DNA of 11,323 nt from an uncultured Bacteroidales bacterium (GCA_900544815.1 UQWT01000063.1:1-11323), one strand, 5' to 3'; positions 1 to 6,129 are shown, numbered from the stretch's first letter. Program-made: numbers and translations. The notes: generated from the sequence alone by a model not told the origin.

Positions 1-2
1 AA

Positions 3-164
3 GCCAATTATGACACGGATAGAGAAACTGTTTTAGAATACGCAAAAAAAGCTGCTTTAACAAAGGCTTGCGGAATCATATACCGCACCACCCGTGTTAA
101 AGCAGCCAATACTAAACACAATTACGAAAACTACCAATTATTATTATTTAGTATCTTTTTCTAG
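3..164 (+). CDS. C-terminal end of an unrecognised protein, cut by the window edge
   Basis: An open frame enters from the left edge and runs 53 codons to a TAG at 162-164. Its first part reads ANYDTDRETVLEYAKKAA. The stretch DTDRETVLEYA is encoded by the 36-bp repeat whose second copy lies at 5805-5840 on the other strand; there it reads DTERETVLEYA. The single nucleotide difference is a third-base change giving Asp/Glu, which suggests both copies come from real coding genes of one family. After residue 14 the frame runs through the stem of a minus-strand terminator and 21 bases into the 3' end of the HMA gene. The true protein may therefore end differently, or this may already be a rearranged tail. 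I do not recognise the family, and no function can be given. Confidence 0.3.
   Translation, partial: ANYDTDRETVLEYAKKAALTKACGIIYRTTRVKAANTKHNYENYQLLLFSIFF
11..46 (+). repeat. Left copy of a 36-bp long-range inverted repeat
   Basis: Positions 11-46 match the reverse complement of 5805-5840 at 35 of 36 bases; the mismatch is T at position 20. Similarity ends abruptly on both sides. The copies lie about 5.76 kb apart in inverted orientation and bracket the metal operon and sppA. Both read as DT(D/E)RETVLEYA, so paralogous genes or a duplicated gene end is the simplest origin. Confidence 0.8.
44..107 (-). terminator. Rho-independent terminator of the metal operon
   Basis: Read on the minus strand, GCTGCTTTAACA (106-95) pairs perfectly over 12 bp with TGTTAAAGCAGC (62-51). 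Inside is a second stem, GCGG/CCGC, closing a loop. The outer stem is followed directly by seven T residues (50-44). It lies about 37 bases past the stop of the HMA gene at 144, the expected place for the operon end. The plus strand has no T-run after the stem, so it acts in one direction. Confidence 0.85.
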
Positions 165-458
165 CTCTTTACAAGCGTATCCCTGTTTCTCAACCTCTTT
201 TTTCAAGGCCTCTTTGGTTGTCTTTGAAGAGTCGTATTTAAACCAAACTGTCTGTTTGTCCAAACTTACTTTAAGATCCTTTACACCCTTTACAAATGGA
301 AGTGTGTTCTCCAATTTCTTTACGCAGTTTGCACAATCTATTTCTACAGAGTAGGTAACCTCTGCATCTTTTTTAACATTTTTCTTTGTGTTCTGTGCGT
401 TTGCACTCATTGCAAATGCGAACATCGAAATCATTAGGCAAGCTAAAAATCTTTTCAT
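144..458 (-). CDS. Secreted heavy-metal-associated (HMA) domain protein
   Basis: This is a 104-residue periplasmic metal-binding protein, probably a copper chaperone or carrier. Residues 1-21 form a signal peptide ending in ANA, with cleavage before Gln22. Residues about 34-96 have the ferredoxin-like HMA pattern: strand TYSVEI, then DCANC with the metal-binding pair Cys42 and Cys45, helix KKLENTL, then VKGVKDLKVSLDKQTVWFKY, and a second helix containing EALKKEVEKQGY. Asp replaces the usual Met-Thr before the first cysteine, as in other exported Bacteroidota HMA proteins. A further Cys96 lies near the C-terminus. It is the last gene of a minus-strand operon, 46 bases after the TonB receptor stop, with no promoter visible in that gap and a terminator downstream. 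The inferred role is to receive metal in the periplasm from the receptor. Which metal is used (copper, silver, mercury, zinc) is not shown by the sequence. Confidence 0.88.
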   Translation of the reverse strand: MKRFLACLMISMFAFAMSANAQNTKKNVKKDAEVTYSVEIDCANCVKKLENTLPFVKGVKDLKVSLDKQTVWFKYDSSKTTKEALKKEVEKQGYACKELEKDTK

Positions 459-504
459 ATTCTTAAGTATTAAAAGTGTTATAATATTATCTTTTTGTAT
501 TCAA

Positions 505-2958
505 TTATTTCCACATTGTGTACCTTAAACCAATATAGTACATTGTTCCCATAAGAGGGCCCCACACCATAGAGGCATTAAAATTTGGAGTGAAAGGCTT
601 GTCATAGCCTATAATAGGGTTCTTCTGCTTGTAGTTTGTAATATTCTCAACACCCGCATAAACATCTACCCCTTTGAACTTCTTGGTAATCTGGCAGTAA
701 AGCATAGGATATGCAGGACTCTTGGTCTTTCCCTCAACCTCCACATACTGTGTTGGCATATACATAGGGCCGTTTACCTGAGCAGTAAAGTCAAATACCC
801 ATTTCCTTAAATTGGTTGCATACTGAAGGTTGATGACACCTTTGTATTTGCTTGTCATAGGGGCATCTATAAGGCCCTGTTTGTCCATTGTTATCTTGGC
901 ATTTGTATATCTGTATGTTGTAACAATGGTAAATCTATCTATAGGCTCCAATGACAAATCTATCTGATAGGTATCTGTATAAGATTTCTCCTTGCTGTAG
1001 TACATGCTAACAGCCTGCTGTCCGGCATTAGGATCTAACCTGTTACTGTGCCACGAAGTCCAGTATTTGTCCCAATCTACAATAAGACGTTTGTTAAAGT
1101 TGGTCCTAAAGTAGTCGAAACTGATATAGTTGTTCTCATTACCGCCAATCTTAAAGTGCTGTGTAAAGTTACCGCCAAAAGTCCATGCATCCTCAGACTC
1201 TATCTTCCACTCTTTGCCGGATGTGTTGTTCTCAAAAACAATCTTTCTGCCGGTTGAAAGTACGCCCAAATTATCTGCTATAACATCCGGTGTCCTAAAG
1301 CCGCGGCCGGCGTTAACTCTTACAATTGTGTTAGGTGTAAACGAATACTTTACACTTGCTCTTGGTGCAACCTGCCATCCCTGCTCCCAGTTATAATCTG
1401 CACGGACGCCAGCAACAACAGTAAGTTTGTCACCTTGCGTATATGTATATTCTCCATATGCTCCCAAAAGCTTCTCAGACCTGCCAAAGTTAGTCACATT
1501 GTTCTCAACTTTATATTCGCTTGGTGTAGCTGTATGTGGAGCATACAGATATCTGTCTTCCAACGCAGAGGTAAAGTTGTCATATCTTCCACTAACACCA
1601 ATGGTGTACTGATGTACATCGCTTGTATGATCCATGAACATAAGGTTTACAAAGCTCATCCTCTGTATTCCGTCAAAGTTCTTAAGACCGTAAGACGAGT
1701 TCATCTTGTACCAGTTGAAATCACCCACCATTGCAATATTCCTTGTATTATCCTTATTCAACGGAATACCAAGTTTTACAAAGCCGTCCAAACTTCTGTT
1801 TTTTATCTCCGAGCCCCACAGACCTTTACTGTAGCCCTCACCCCACATAATACTGCTCTCTCTGTCTGTATTGGTTCTGTCGTTCATACCCTTCTTATAG
1901 TCCATCATACCGCCAATTCTGTCTTCAGACAGACCCTTTATTCCAAAACGCAACTGAACACCGTTTGAAGGGGCATACAACCATCTGTTATCCAATGCAT
2001 ATCTATGTGTGTAAGGCTCGTCTCTAAAGGTGTCGTGATTACCATCGTGATTTTGAGCATCAATTGCAGCATGCGCCATAATAACTGTGTACCAATGTTT
2101 TGCCTCATCCAAGCACAATGAAGATGCAATATTAGCCTCCGTTCTTAGATTGTTATTAAGGAACAGGTTTACAAAGAGAGGATTCTCTGCAGTAGGTTTC
2201 CTGTGCTCCATATTTATCTGTCCTGTCACAGCCTCCAACCCGTTAATCACAGATGAAGGTCCTTTTGCAATTTGAATGCTCTCCAACCACTGGCCGGGAA
2301 CATATGTAAGTCCAAACGGCGCTGCAAGACCTCTCATAACAGGTCTGTTCTCGTCCAACATCTGAGTATAAGCTCCGCTAAGTCCCAACAACTTAATCTG
2401 TTTTGCACCTGTAATGGCATCTGAGTATCCAACGCTCACGCTGGCCGAATTCTCAAAACTCTCTGCCAACGAACAGCACGCCATCTTGCAAAGACCGGCA
2501 GCCGTAATCACCTCTGTCTTTACCGGAGTCATTTTGGAAAGGTAATTTGCATCCTGATGCCCTGTAATAACAAGCTCTTTGAGTGTGTTCTCATCATAAA
2601 GGGTAAATACAAGATTTGCAGCATCTGCAAGCAGATTGCCATCCTTAACAAGAACAATGGTGTCTCTTGTATATCCTACAAATGAGGCTATTAATGTTAT
2701 GTTGTTTCCCGACAAACCTTTAAAGACAAACTGTCCGTTGTCATCTGTTGAAACAACCTTATTAGCCTCAATCCATGCGATTGAAGCAAATGCACCGGGC
2801 TCTTTTGTTGCCTTTTCAGAAGCGTCTGTTGCAAAATAGACAGAACCTTTTGCGGTGTATCTGTCGGGAAGATTCTCCGCAGCATTGGCCATACATGCAA
2901 ACAGACCAAGAACTACCGCCAAGACTGCCGTAATTGAATTGAATAGTTTTTTATTCAT
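505..2958 (-). CDS. TonB-dependent outer-membrane receptor, probably for a transition metal
   Basis: An 817-residue outer-membrane active transporter powered by TonB-ExbBD. Residues 1-26 are a signal peptide ending ANA. Residues about 34-120 form a carboxypeptidase-regulatory-like beta-sandwich (FASIAWIEANKVVSTDDNGQ, then FVGYTRDTIVL), common in Bacteroidota receptors. A plug follows at about 125-255, with the typical end IQIAKGPSSVINGLEAVTGQINMEHRKP. The rest is a beta-barrel ending in an aromatic strand (YIGLRYTMWK). The plug carries Cys157, Cys161 and Cys162 in CKMACC, just before SLAESFENSASVSVGYSDA. As I recall, this cysteine cluster is typical of a receptor group found beside HMA proteins. 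It is much shorter than SusC proteins and has no SusD partner, so a glycan role is unlikely. It lies between the His/Cys-rich gene and the HMA gene in one operon, pointing to metal or metallophore import. Substrate identity is inference. Confidence 0.9.
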   Translation of the reverse strand: MNKKLFNSITAVLAVVLGLFACMANAAENLPDRYTAKGSVYFATDASEKATKEPGAFASIAWIEANKVVSTDDNGQFVFKGLSGNNITLIASFVGYTRDTIVLVKDGNLLADAANLVFTLYDENTLKELVITGHQDANYLSKMTPVKTEVITAAGLCKMACCSLAESFENSASVSVGYSDAITGAKQIKLLGLSGAYTQMLDENRPVMRGLAAPFGLTYVPGQWLESIQIAKGPSSVINGLEAVTGQINMEHRKPTAENPLFVNLFLNNNLRTEANIASSLCLDEAKHWYTVIMAHAAIDAQNHDGNHDTFRDEPYTHRYALDNRWLYAPSNGVQLRFGIKGLSEDRIGGMMDYKKGMNDRTNTDRESSIMWGEGYSKGLWGSEIKNRSLDGFVKLGIPLNKDNTRNIAMVGDFNWYKMNSSYGLKNFDGIQRMSFVNLMFMDHTSDVHQYTIGVSGRYDNFTSALEDRYLYAPHTATPSEYKVENNVTNFGRSEKLLGAYGEYTYTQGDKLTVVAGVRADYNWEQGWQVAPRASVKYSFTPNTIVRVNAGRGFRTPDVIADNLGVLSTGRKIVFENNTSGKEWKIESEDAWTFGGNFTQHFKIGGNENNYISFDYFRTNFNKRLIVDWDKYWTSWHSNRLDPNAGQQAVSMYYSKEKSYTDTYQIDLSLEPIDRFTIVTTYRYTNAKITMDKQGLIDAPMTSKYKGVINLQYATNLRKWVFDFTAQVNGPMYMPTQYVEVEGKTKSPAYPMLYCQITKKFKGVDVYAGVENITNYKQKNPIIGYDKPFTPNFNASMVWGPLMGTMYYIGLRYTMWK

Positions 2959-3084
2959 TTTATGTAATTTTAAATTTTATCAAGTAAATAATGTATTGTA
3001 AAACAGGAGAGCTGCACCGGCCTCACAATATGGCCGTGCAGAGACATAGAACCGGCATTCACCAAAAAGCCGGGGGTTATTTAT
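2959..3084 (-). other. Intercistronic region with two GC-rich hairpins
   Basis: The 126 bases between the His/Cys-rich gene and the receptor contain two hairpins. One pairs 3012-3022 with 3032-3041 (CTGCAC and GGCC stems with one bulged base). The other pairs CCGGC (3052-3056) with GCCGG (3069-3073). Neither is followed by a T-run on the minus strand, so they are weak terminator candidates; RNA processing, stability or partial attenuation is more likely. I found no convincing -7 element in front of the receptor gene. Confidence 0.5.
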
Positions 3085-3579
3085 CTAAATATTGAATACG
3101 GAAATATCTGACAGAATATCTCCTATGTCTGTGAGCGGAATCTTATCCTGTACCCTAAAAGATATTTCTAAGAAAGCGTGTATTACAAACAGCTCCCGGG
3201 CGTCTGACAAAAAGTTAGCAATGTCAAATGACGGAGCCTGAAAATCCATTACAGTACTCTTTACCTGCTGGTCTTGGGTTGCAGAATAGACCGTTGTCTT
3301 GCAACATCCTGCTCCATGAAGCATTGTATGATGATTGCAGCATCCCTTTTCACATAGTGCATTGTGAGCGTGGTGATGGGCAGAAGAGTTATCGTAATCG
3401 CTTGTATGATTGTGAGTATGTACAAACTCGCATGGAGATTCACCAAACAGGACAATAATATCTTTTGTCCCCTCGGCCTTGCACTCATGCACACCGTACC
3501 CCATGGTAGACACAAGGTACAGAAGCATTATTACAACTGCTGTAAGGCAAGATAAAATATTTGATCTCTCTCTTTTCAT
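3085..3579 (-). CDS. Secreted His/Cys-rich putative metal-binding protein
   Basis: A 164-residue exported protein, first gene of the metal operon. The start MKRERSNILS gives a basic N-terminus and a hydrophobic stretch (about residues 10-27). An in-frame ATG 11 codons upstream (3612) lies beyond the promoter and is rejected. His31 and Cys33 (VHECKAEG) are followed by LFGESPCEF (Cys50). Residues 54-93 hold ten His and five Cys: HTHNH, HHHAH, CEKGCCNHH and HGAGCC. The C-terminal 60 residues have no such residues except one His and contain mixed hydrophobic segments. The order H-x-C, LFG, C, then CC clusters resembles the small Bacteroidota HYC_CC_PP family; this is a resemblance from memory, not a search result. 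It may scavenge or sense metal at the cell surface or in the periplasm. The function is inferred from composition and operon context. Confidence 0.7.
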   Translation of the reverse strand: MKRERSNILSCLTAVVIMLLYLVSTMGYGVHECKAEGTKDIIVLFGESPCEFVHTHNHTSDYDNSSAHHHAHNALCEKGCCNHHTMLHGAGCCKTTVYSATQDQQVKSTVMDFQAPSFDIANFLSDARELFVIHAFLEISFRVQDKIPLTDIGDILSDISVFNI

Positions 3580-3589
3580 ACTCGATGTG

Positions 3590-3597
3590 CAAAAGTA
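3590..3597 (-). promoter_or_regulatory. -7 promoter element of the metal operon
   Basis: On the minus strand this reads TACTTTTG, a full match to the Bacteroidota -7 consensus TAnnTTTG. The predicted transcription start is near 3586, leaving a leader of about 5-8 nt before the ATG at 3579. That is nearly leaderless and excludes the longer reading-frame start at 3612. No well-spaced -33 element is seen; the position is occupied by the palindrome at 3598-3619. Confidence 0.6.
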
Positions 3598-3619
3598 CAC
3601 AATAATTCCCATTATTGTG
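3598..3619. promoter_or_regulatory. Candidate operator: perfect 9-4-9 palindrome
   Basis: CACAATAAT (3598-3606) and ATTATTGTG (3611-3619) are perfect reverse complements separated by TCCC. The palindrome directly abuts the -7 element of the metal operon and covers about -12 to -34, where a dimeric repressor or a MerR-type regulator would act. No regulator gene is in the window. It lies about 40 bases upstream of the sppA -7 element, so an effect on sppA is less likely. The regulator family cannot be named from the site. Confidence 0.55.
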
Positions 3620-3659
3620 ATATCAAACGTAAAAATTTAATTTTTTGACAAAAAGCGAC

Positions 3660-3667
3660 TACCTTTG
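3660..3667 (+). promoter_or_regulatory. -7 promoter element of sppA
   Basis: TACCTTTG matches TAnnTTTG. The predicted start is near 3671, giving a leader of about 18 nt before the ATG at 3689. The promoter is divergent from that of the metal operon; the two -7 elements are about 62 bases apart. Confidence 0.6.
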
Positions 3668-3688
3668 TGATAGAAAATTTGATTTATT

Positions 3689-5440
3689 ATGAGACAGTTT
3701 TTTAAGACACTATTAGCAGCGTTTTTAGGTACTTTGATTGCGTTGGGAACCTGCTTTTTTCTGCTTATTGGTATGATTGCAGCTTTTTCGGCATCAGAAA
3801 CAGTTACTGTCCCAACCTCGGCAATACTCAAATTAGATTTTAGCGATCCTATTGAGGAGCAGGGGAGAGATGAGATTGTAAACTTTTCATCAATGGATCT
3901 TGCAGGGACAAACTCTATTGGAATACTCAAAGTCCTCAACAGCATACAGGCTGCAGCAGAAGATCCTGCAATCAAGTTCATATACCTTAATCCGGGGGAG
4001 ATGAATATAGGGATGGCCCAGCTTGAGGAGATAAGAGATGCGTTTGTTAGGTTTAGACAATGCGGAAAGCCTGTAATAGCATACTGCGACAACTACTCAC
4101 AAGCCGGCTACTACCTCTGCTCCGTTGCAGACAAGATCTATATGAACAGAGAGGGTATGGGCGGTATGGTAGGACTCAGCGCCAACATTATGTTCTTTAA
4201 GAATATATTGGACAAAATAGGCATAAATGTGCAGCTCATAAGACATGGCAAGTTCAAATCCGCGGCCGAACAGTTTGTACAGCAGGATATAAGTAATGCC
4301 AACAGATTGCAGAATCAGGAGATGCTCAACTCCGTTTGGAGTTCATGGACAGAGGCAATCTGCCAATCACGCGGAATTGACCCTGATGAGTTTAACAGAT
4401 GGGTTGATAATCTCCAACTTACCTTACCCTCTACATGGGTTGAAAAAGGCCTTGTAGACAAAATTGTAACAAGGGGCGAGATGACAGATATATTGTGCAA
4501 TCTTGCATCTGTAGATAGTGAAAAGGAGCTTATGTTTGTCTCGGTAAGGAGATATGCAGAGGCGAGATTAACGGAAAATTACAGGATTAAGGACAAAGTG
4601 GCCGTAATCTATGCAGATGGTGAGATTACAATGGATGGCACTGAGGGGATAGCAGCCAACAGATTCTATCCTATAATAAAAAAGGTCACCGACGATTCAT
4701 CTGTAAAGGCGGTTGTGCTTAGGGTTAACTCACCGGGAGGAGACGCACAGGCTGCCGACATAATAAACGAGGCTTTACAGGATCTTAGAGAGGAGAAACC
4801 GCTTATAGTAAGTTTTGCAAACTATGCGGCATCCGGCGGATACTGGATTGCTGCGCAGTCTGATCATATCTTTACAGACGAAACCACAATAACAGGTTCC
4901 ATTGGGGTATTCAGTCTGTTTATGACCTACGGTGATGCTCTAAAGAAGCAGTTGGATATAAATACTGTTAACATAAGTACAAACAGCCACTCGGATATGC
5001 TGCTTGGCATGAGAAAATTGGATAATGCCGAGACTGCCGCAATGCAGGATATGGTTGAAAACGTATATGGCAAATTCATAAATTTGGTGTCGGATGGACG
5101 AAACATTAATGTTGCACAAGTAGACAGTATAGGGCAGGGAAGAGTATGGACAGGTTCTCAGGCATTGTTAATAAATCTTGCCGATTCTAAGGGCGGAATA
5201 TTGGATGCCATAGAGTATGCAAAGAGTGCCGCAGGGTTAGATGAGGCAAGGGTTGTTGAATATCCTGCACCTAAAAACCAATTGGATAAAATAATGGAAA
5301 TGCTTAATGGAAGCGCTTCTGCGGCTAAAATAGTTACAGATCCTGTTTCTGCCGTAGAGAAGGCATACAGCTATCTTAAAGGACAGAAAAACAGCTTTAC
5401 AACATTGGCCAGATTACCATATATATATGAAATAGAATAG
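3689..5440 (+). CDS. sppA: Signal peptide peptidase SppA, 67K type
   Basis: A 583-residue inner-membrane serine protease (peptidase family S49) that degrades leftover signal peptides. Residues 5-34 form one N-terminal membrane anchor; the rest faces the periplasm. It has the two tandem S49 domains of the long form. The N-terminal domain supplies the general base, Lys190 in GKFKSAAEQF, equivalent to Lys209 of the E. coli enzyme (TYKSAVEPF). The C-terminal domain supplies the nucleophile Ser382 in NYAASGGYWIAAQSDHIF, after the structural motif VLRVNSPGGDAQAADI (343-358). The Lys-Ser spacing (192 residues) is close to the 200 of E. coli. Length is slightly below the 618 of E. coli. It is transcribed alone from the promoter at 3660. 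In many Bacteroides, from memory, lpxK follows sppA; here about 700 bases without an intact conventional gene follow instead. Confidence 0.95.
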   Translation: MRQFFKTLLAAFLGTLIALGTCFFLLIGMIAAFSASETVTVPTSAILKLDFSDPIEEQGRDEIVNFSSMDLAGTNSIGILKVLNSIQAAAEDPAIKFIYLNPGEMNIGMAQLEEIRDAFVRFRQCGKPVIAYCDNYSQAGYYLCSVADKIYMNREGMGGMVGLSANIMFFKNILDKIGINVQLIRHGKFKSAAEQFVQQDISNANRLQNQEMLNSVWSSWTEAICQSRGIDPDEFNRWVDNLQLTLPSTWVEKGLVDKIVTRGEMTDILCNLASVDSEKELMFVSVRRYAEARLTENYRIKDKVAVIYADGEITMDGTEGIAANRFYPIIKKVTDDSSVKAVVLRVNSPGGDAQAADIINEALQDLREEKPLIVSFANYAASGGYWIAAQSDHIFTDETTITGSIGVFSLFMTYGDALKKQLDINTVNISTNSHSDMLLGMRKLDNAETAAMQDMVENVYGKFINLVSDGRNINVAQVDSIGQGRVWTGSQALLINLADSKGGILDAIEYAKSAAGLDEARVVEYPAPKNQLDKIMEMLNGSASAAKIVTDPVSAVEKAYSYLKGQKNSFTTLARLPYIYEIE

Positions 5441-5534
5441 GCTTTAAGGATAAACGAAATACCGCAGAACCCTTTAATTTTAAAATTTTCGCAAAAAATT
5501 TTGGTGGAAGTGTTTTATTTATTATTATTTTTCC

Positions 5535-5542
5535 TAACTTTG
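5535..5542 (+). promoter_or_regulatory. -7 element of a putative non-coding transcript
   Basis: TAACTTTG matches TAnnTTTG and is preceded by an AT-rich stretch (5506-5533). The predicted start is near 5546. No sizeable reading frame follows, but folded segments do (5568-5728), so it may drive a small RNA. Confidence 0.45.
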
Positions 5543-5545
5543 ATA

Positions 5546-5730
5546 TGACAAAACAATAATAAACGATTTCTGCTTTCGCCGCATATAAACTTTAACTTGT
5601 ATCAAGTTAGCAGAACTTAAACGAGAAAAACAATATTAGAGAAAAGGATTGTTCGCTAAAGGTTATTACTCTATGAGCGAGCGGTTCTTTTCTAATTTTA
5701 TAGCCAATGTCAACGCCAAAGCTATAAACT
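5546..5730 (+). ncRNA. Candidate structured small RNA
   Basis: Four paired elements follow a promoter-like site. TTCTGC (5568-5573) pairs with GCAGAA (5610-5615). Nested before the latter, TAACTTG (5593-5599) pairs with CAAGTTA (5603-5609) across a three-base loop. An 18-bp stem joins 5640-5657 to 5676-5693 with an 18-base loop; all 18 positions pair and four are G-U wobbles. These wobbles pair only in plus-strand RNA and would be A-C mismatches in the opposite transcript, so the folded molecule is the plus-strand one. TTTATAGC (5697-5704) pairs with GCTATAAA (5721-5728). The 18-bp stem is followed by AATTTTAT, so it could also be a terminator. I do not recognise a known RNA family. It may instead be structured ends of a mobile element. 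Confidence 0.4.
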
Positions 5731-5804
5731 CTCTCTACCCTCTCTACAAAAAACAAAGCATAGATATATGGAAGCCTATGTCTGCTTTCGTACAGTTTTT
5801 TTAA

Positions 5805-5840
5805 TTTGCGTATTCTAAAACAGTTTCTCTCTCCGTGTCA
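5805..5840 (-). repeat. Right copy of the 36-bp long-range inverted repeat
   Basis: Its reverse complement equals 11-46 except for one base. On the minus strand it encodes DTERETVLEYA followed by AAT TAA, so the natural protein end may be EYAN followed by stop. It lies in the decayed gene at 5805-6009. Confidence 0.8.
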
Positions 5841-6009
5841 ATCAACTGCTTTTGCTCTCAATCAGCTTGAAACGGCTAAGTCGTCCTTTTTAGTCTGCTT
5901 CGCATCCTAACAGTCCTTCAACAGACGCCGTTTCTTTTAAGCTGCTTTCGGCAATCGCTTTTCCGTTGATTGACAGGTCGGTCGCAACTGTTTTTGATAC
6001 TTCACACAT
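5805..6009 (-). pseudogene. Frameshifted remnant of a small gene of unknown function
   Basis: On the minus strand an ATG at 6009 opens a 39-codon frame, beginning MCEVSKTVATDLSINGKAIA and stopping at 5890. Protein-like sequence continues in other frames: DAKQTKKDDLAVSS overlaps its end in the next frame, RFKLIESKSS follows in the first frame, and QKQLIDTERETVLEYAN ends the region in a third. Joining these by frame changes gives a plausible helical, charged protein of about 70 residues, so a gene with two or more frameshifts is the best reading. The end matches the partial frame at the left window edge. An alternative is an intact 39-residue peptide gene (5890-6009). No family recognised. Confidence 0.35.
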
Positions 6010-6010
6010 A

Positions 6011-6088
6011 ATGATTATTGGTTTTTGCTTTTATTACTTTCGTCATACAAAAAAGCCAAAGCTAAAGCCAAAGCAGGTTATTTTTTGA
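6011..6088 (+). CDS. Possible 25-residue hydrophobic-basic peptide
   Basis: ATG at 6011 opens 25 codons: a hydrophobic aromatic half (MIIGFCFYYF) and a basic half with Lys-Pro repeats (KKPKLKPKQ) encoded by a hexamer tandem repeat. A near-consensus TACTTTCG lies inside the ORF rather than upstream, and no ribosome binding site is seen. It starts one base away from the divergent minus-strand start at 6009. It could be a membrane-active small peptide or an accidental frame; the latter is more likely. Confidence 0.15.
   Translation: MIIGFCFYYFRHTKKPKLKPKQVIF
6052..6075 (+). repeat. Four tandem copies of a hexamer AAAGCN
   Basis: AAAGCC, AAAGCT, AAAGCC, AAAGCA follow one another without gaps, 47 bases upstream of the -7 element of the GH9 gene. 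Such short tandem repeats can change copy number by slippage. No function is shown. Confidence 0.6.
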
Positions 6089-6121
6089 AGGTTACATATC
6101 TGCGATAAGCGGGATATTTAG

Positions 6122-6129
6122 TATCTTTG
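6122..6129 (+). promoter_or_regulatory. -7 promoter element of the GH9 gene
   Basis: TATCTTTG matches TAnnTTTG; the predicted start near 6133 leaves a leader of about 19 nt to the ATG at 6152. No clear -33 element at standard spacing is seen. Confidence 0.6.

Noticed and set aside
1435..1968. 177-codon plus-strand frame inside the receptor gene
   Set aside because: It is antisense to a clearly conserved coding region, has no promoter or start signal, and its protein has no family-like features.
505..2958. SusC-type glycan importer
   Set aside because: The protein is about 200 residues shorter than typical SusC and has no SusD gene. The HMA and His/Cys-rich neighbours and the CKMACC cluster favour a metal receptor.
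3001..3018. Sequence AACAGGAGAGCTGCACC resembling the B12 box of cobalamin riboswitches
   Set aside because: It lies on the plus strand, antisense to the TonB receptor it would need to control, and the other conserved parts of the riboswitch are missing. The hairpin at 3012-3041 explains part of it.
3637..4092. 151-codon minus-strand frame opposite sppA
   Set aside because: It is antisense to the sppA N-terminus and covers its promoter; no recognisable protein features.
5640..5693. Group II intron domain V, because the stem ends in GGTTC
   Set aside because: The left strand lacks the conserved GAGC/AGC triad and the usual tetraloop, the loop is 18 bases, and no intron reverse transcriptase is present.
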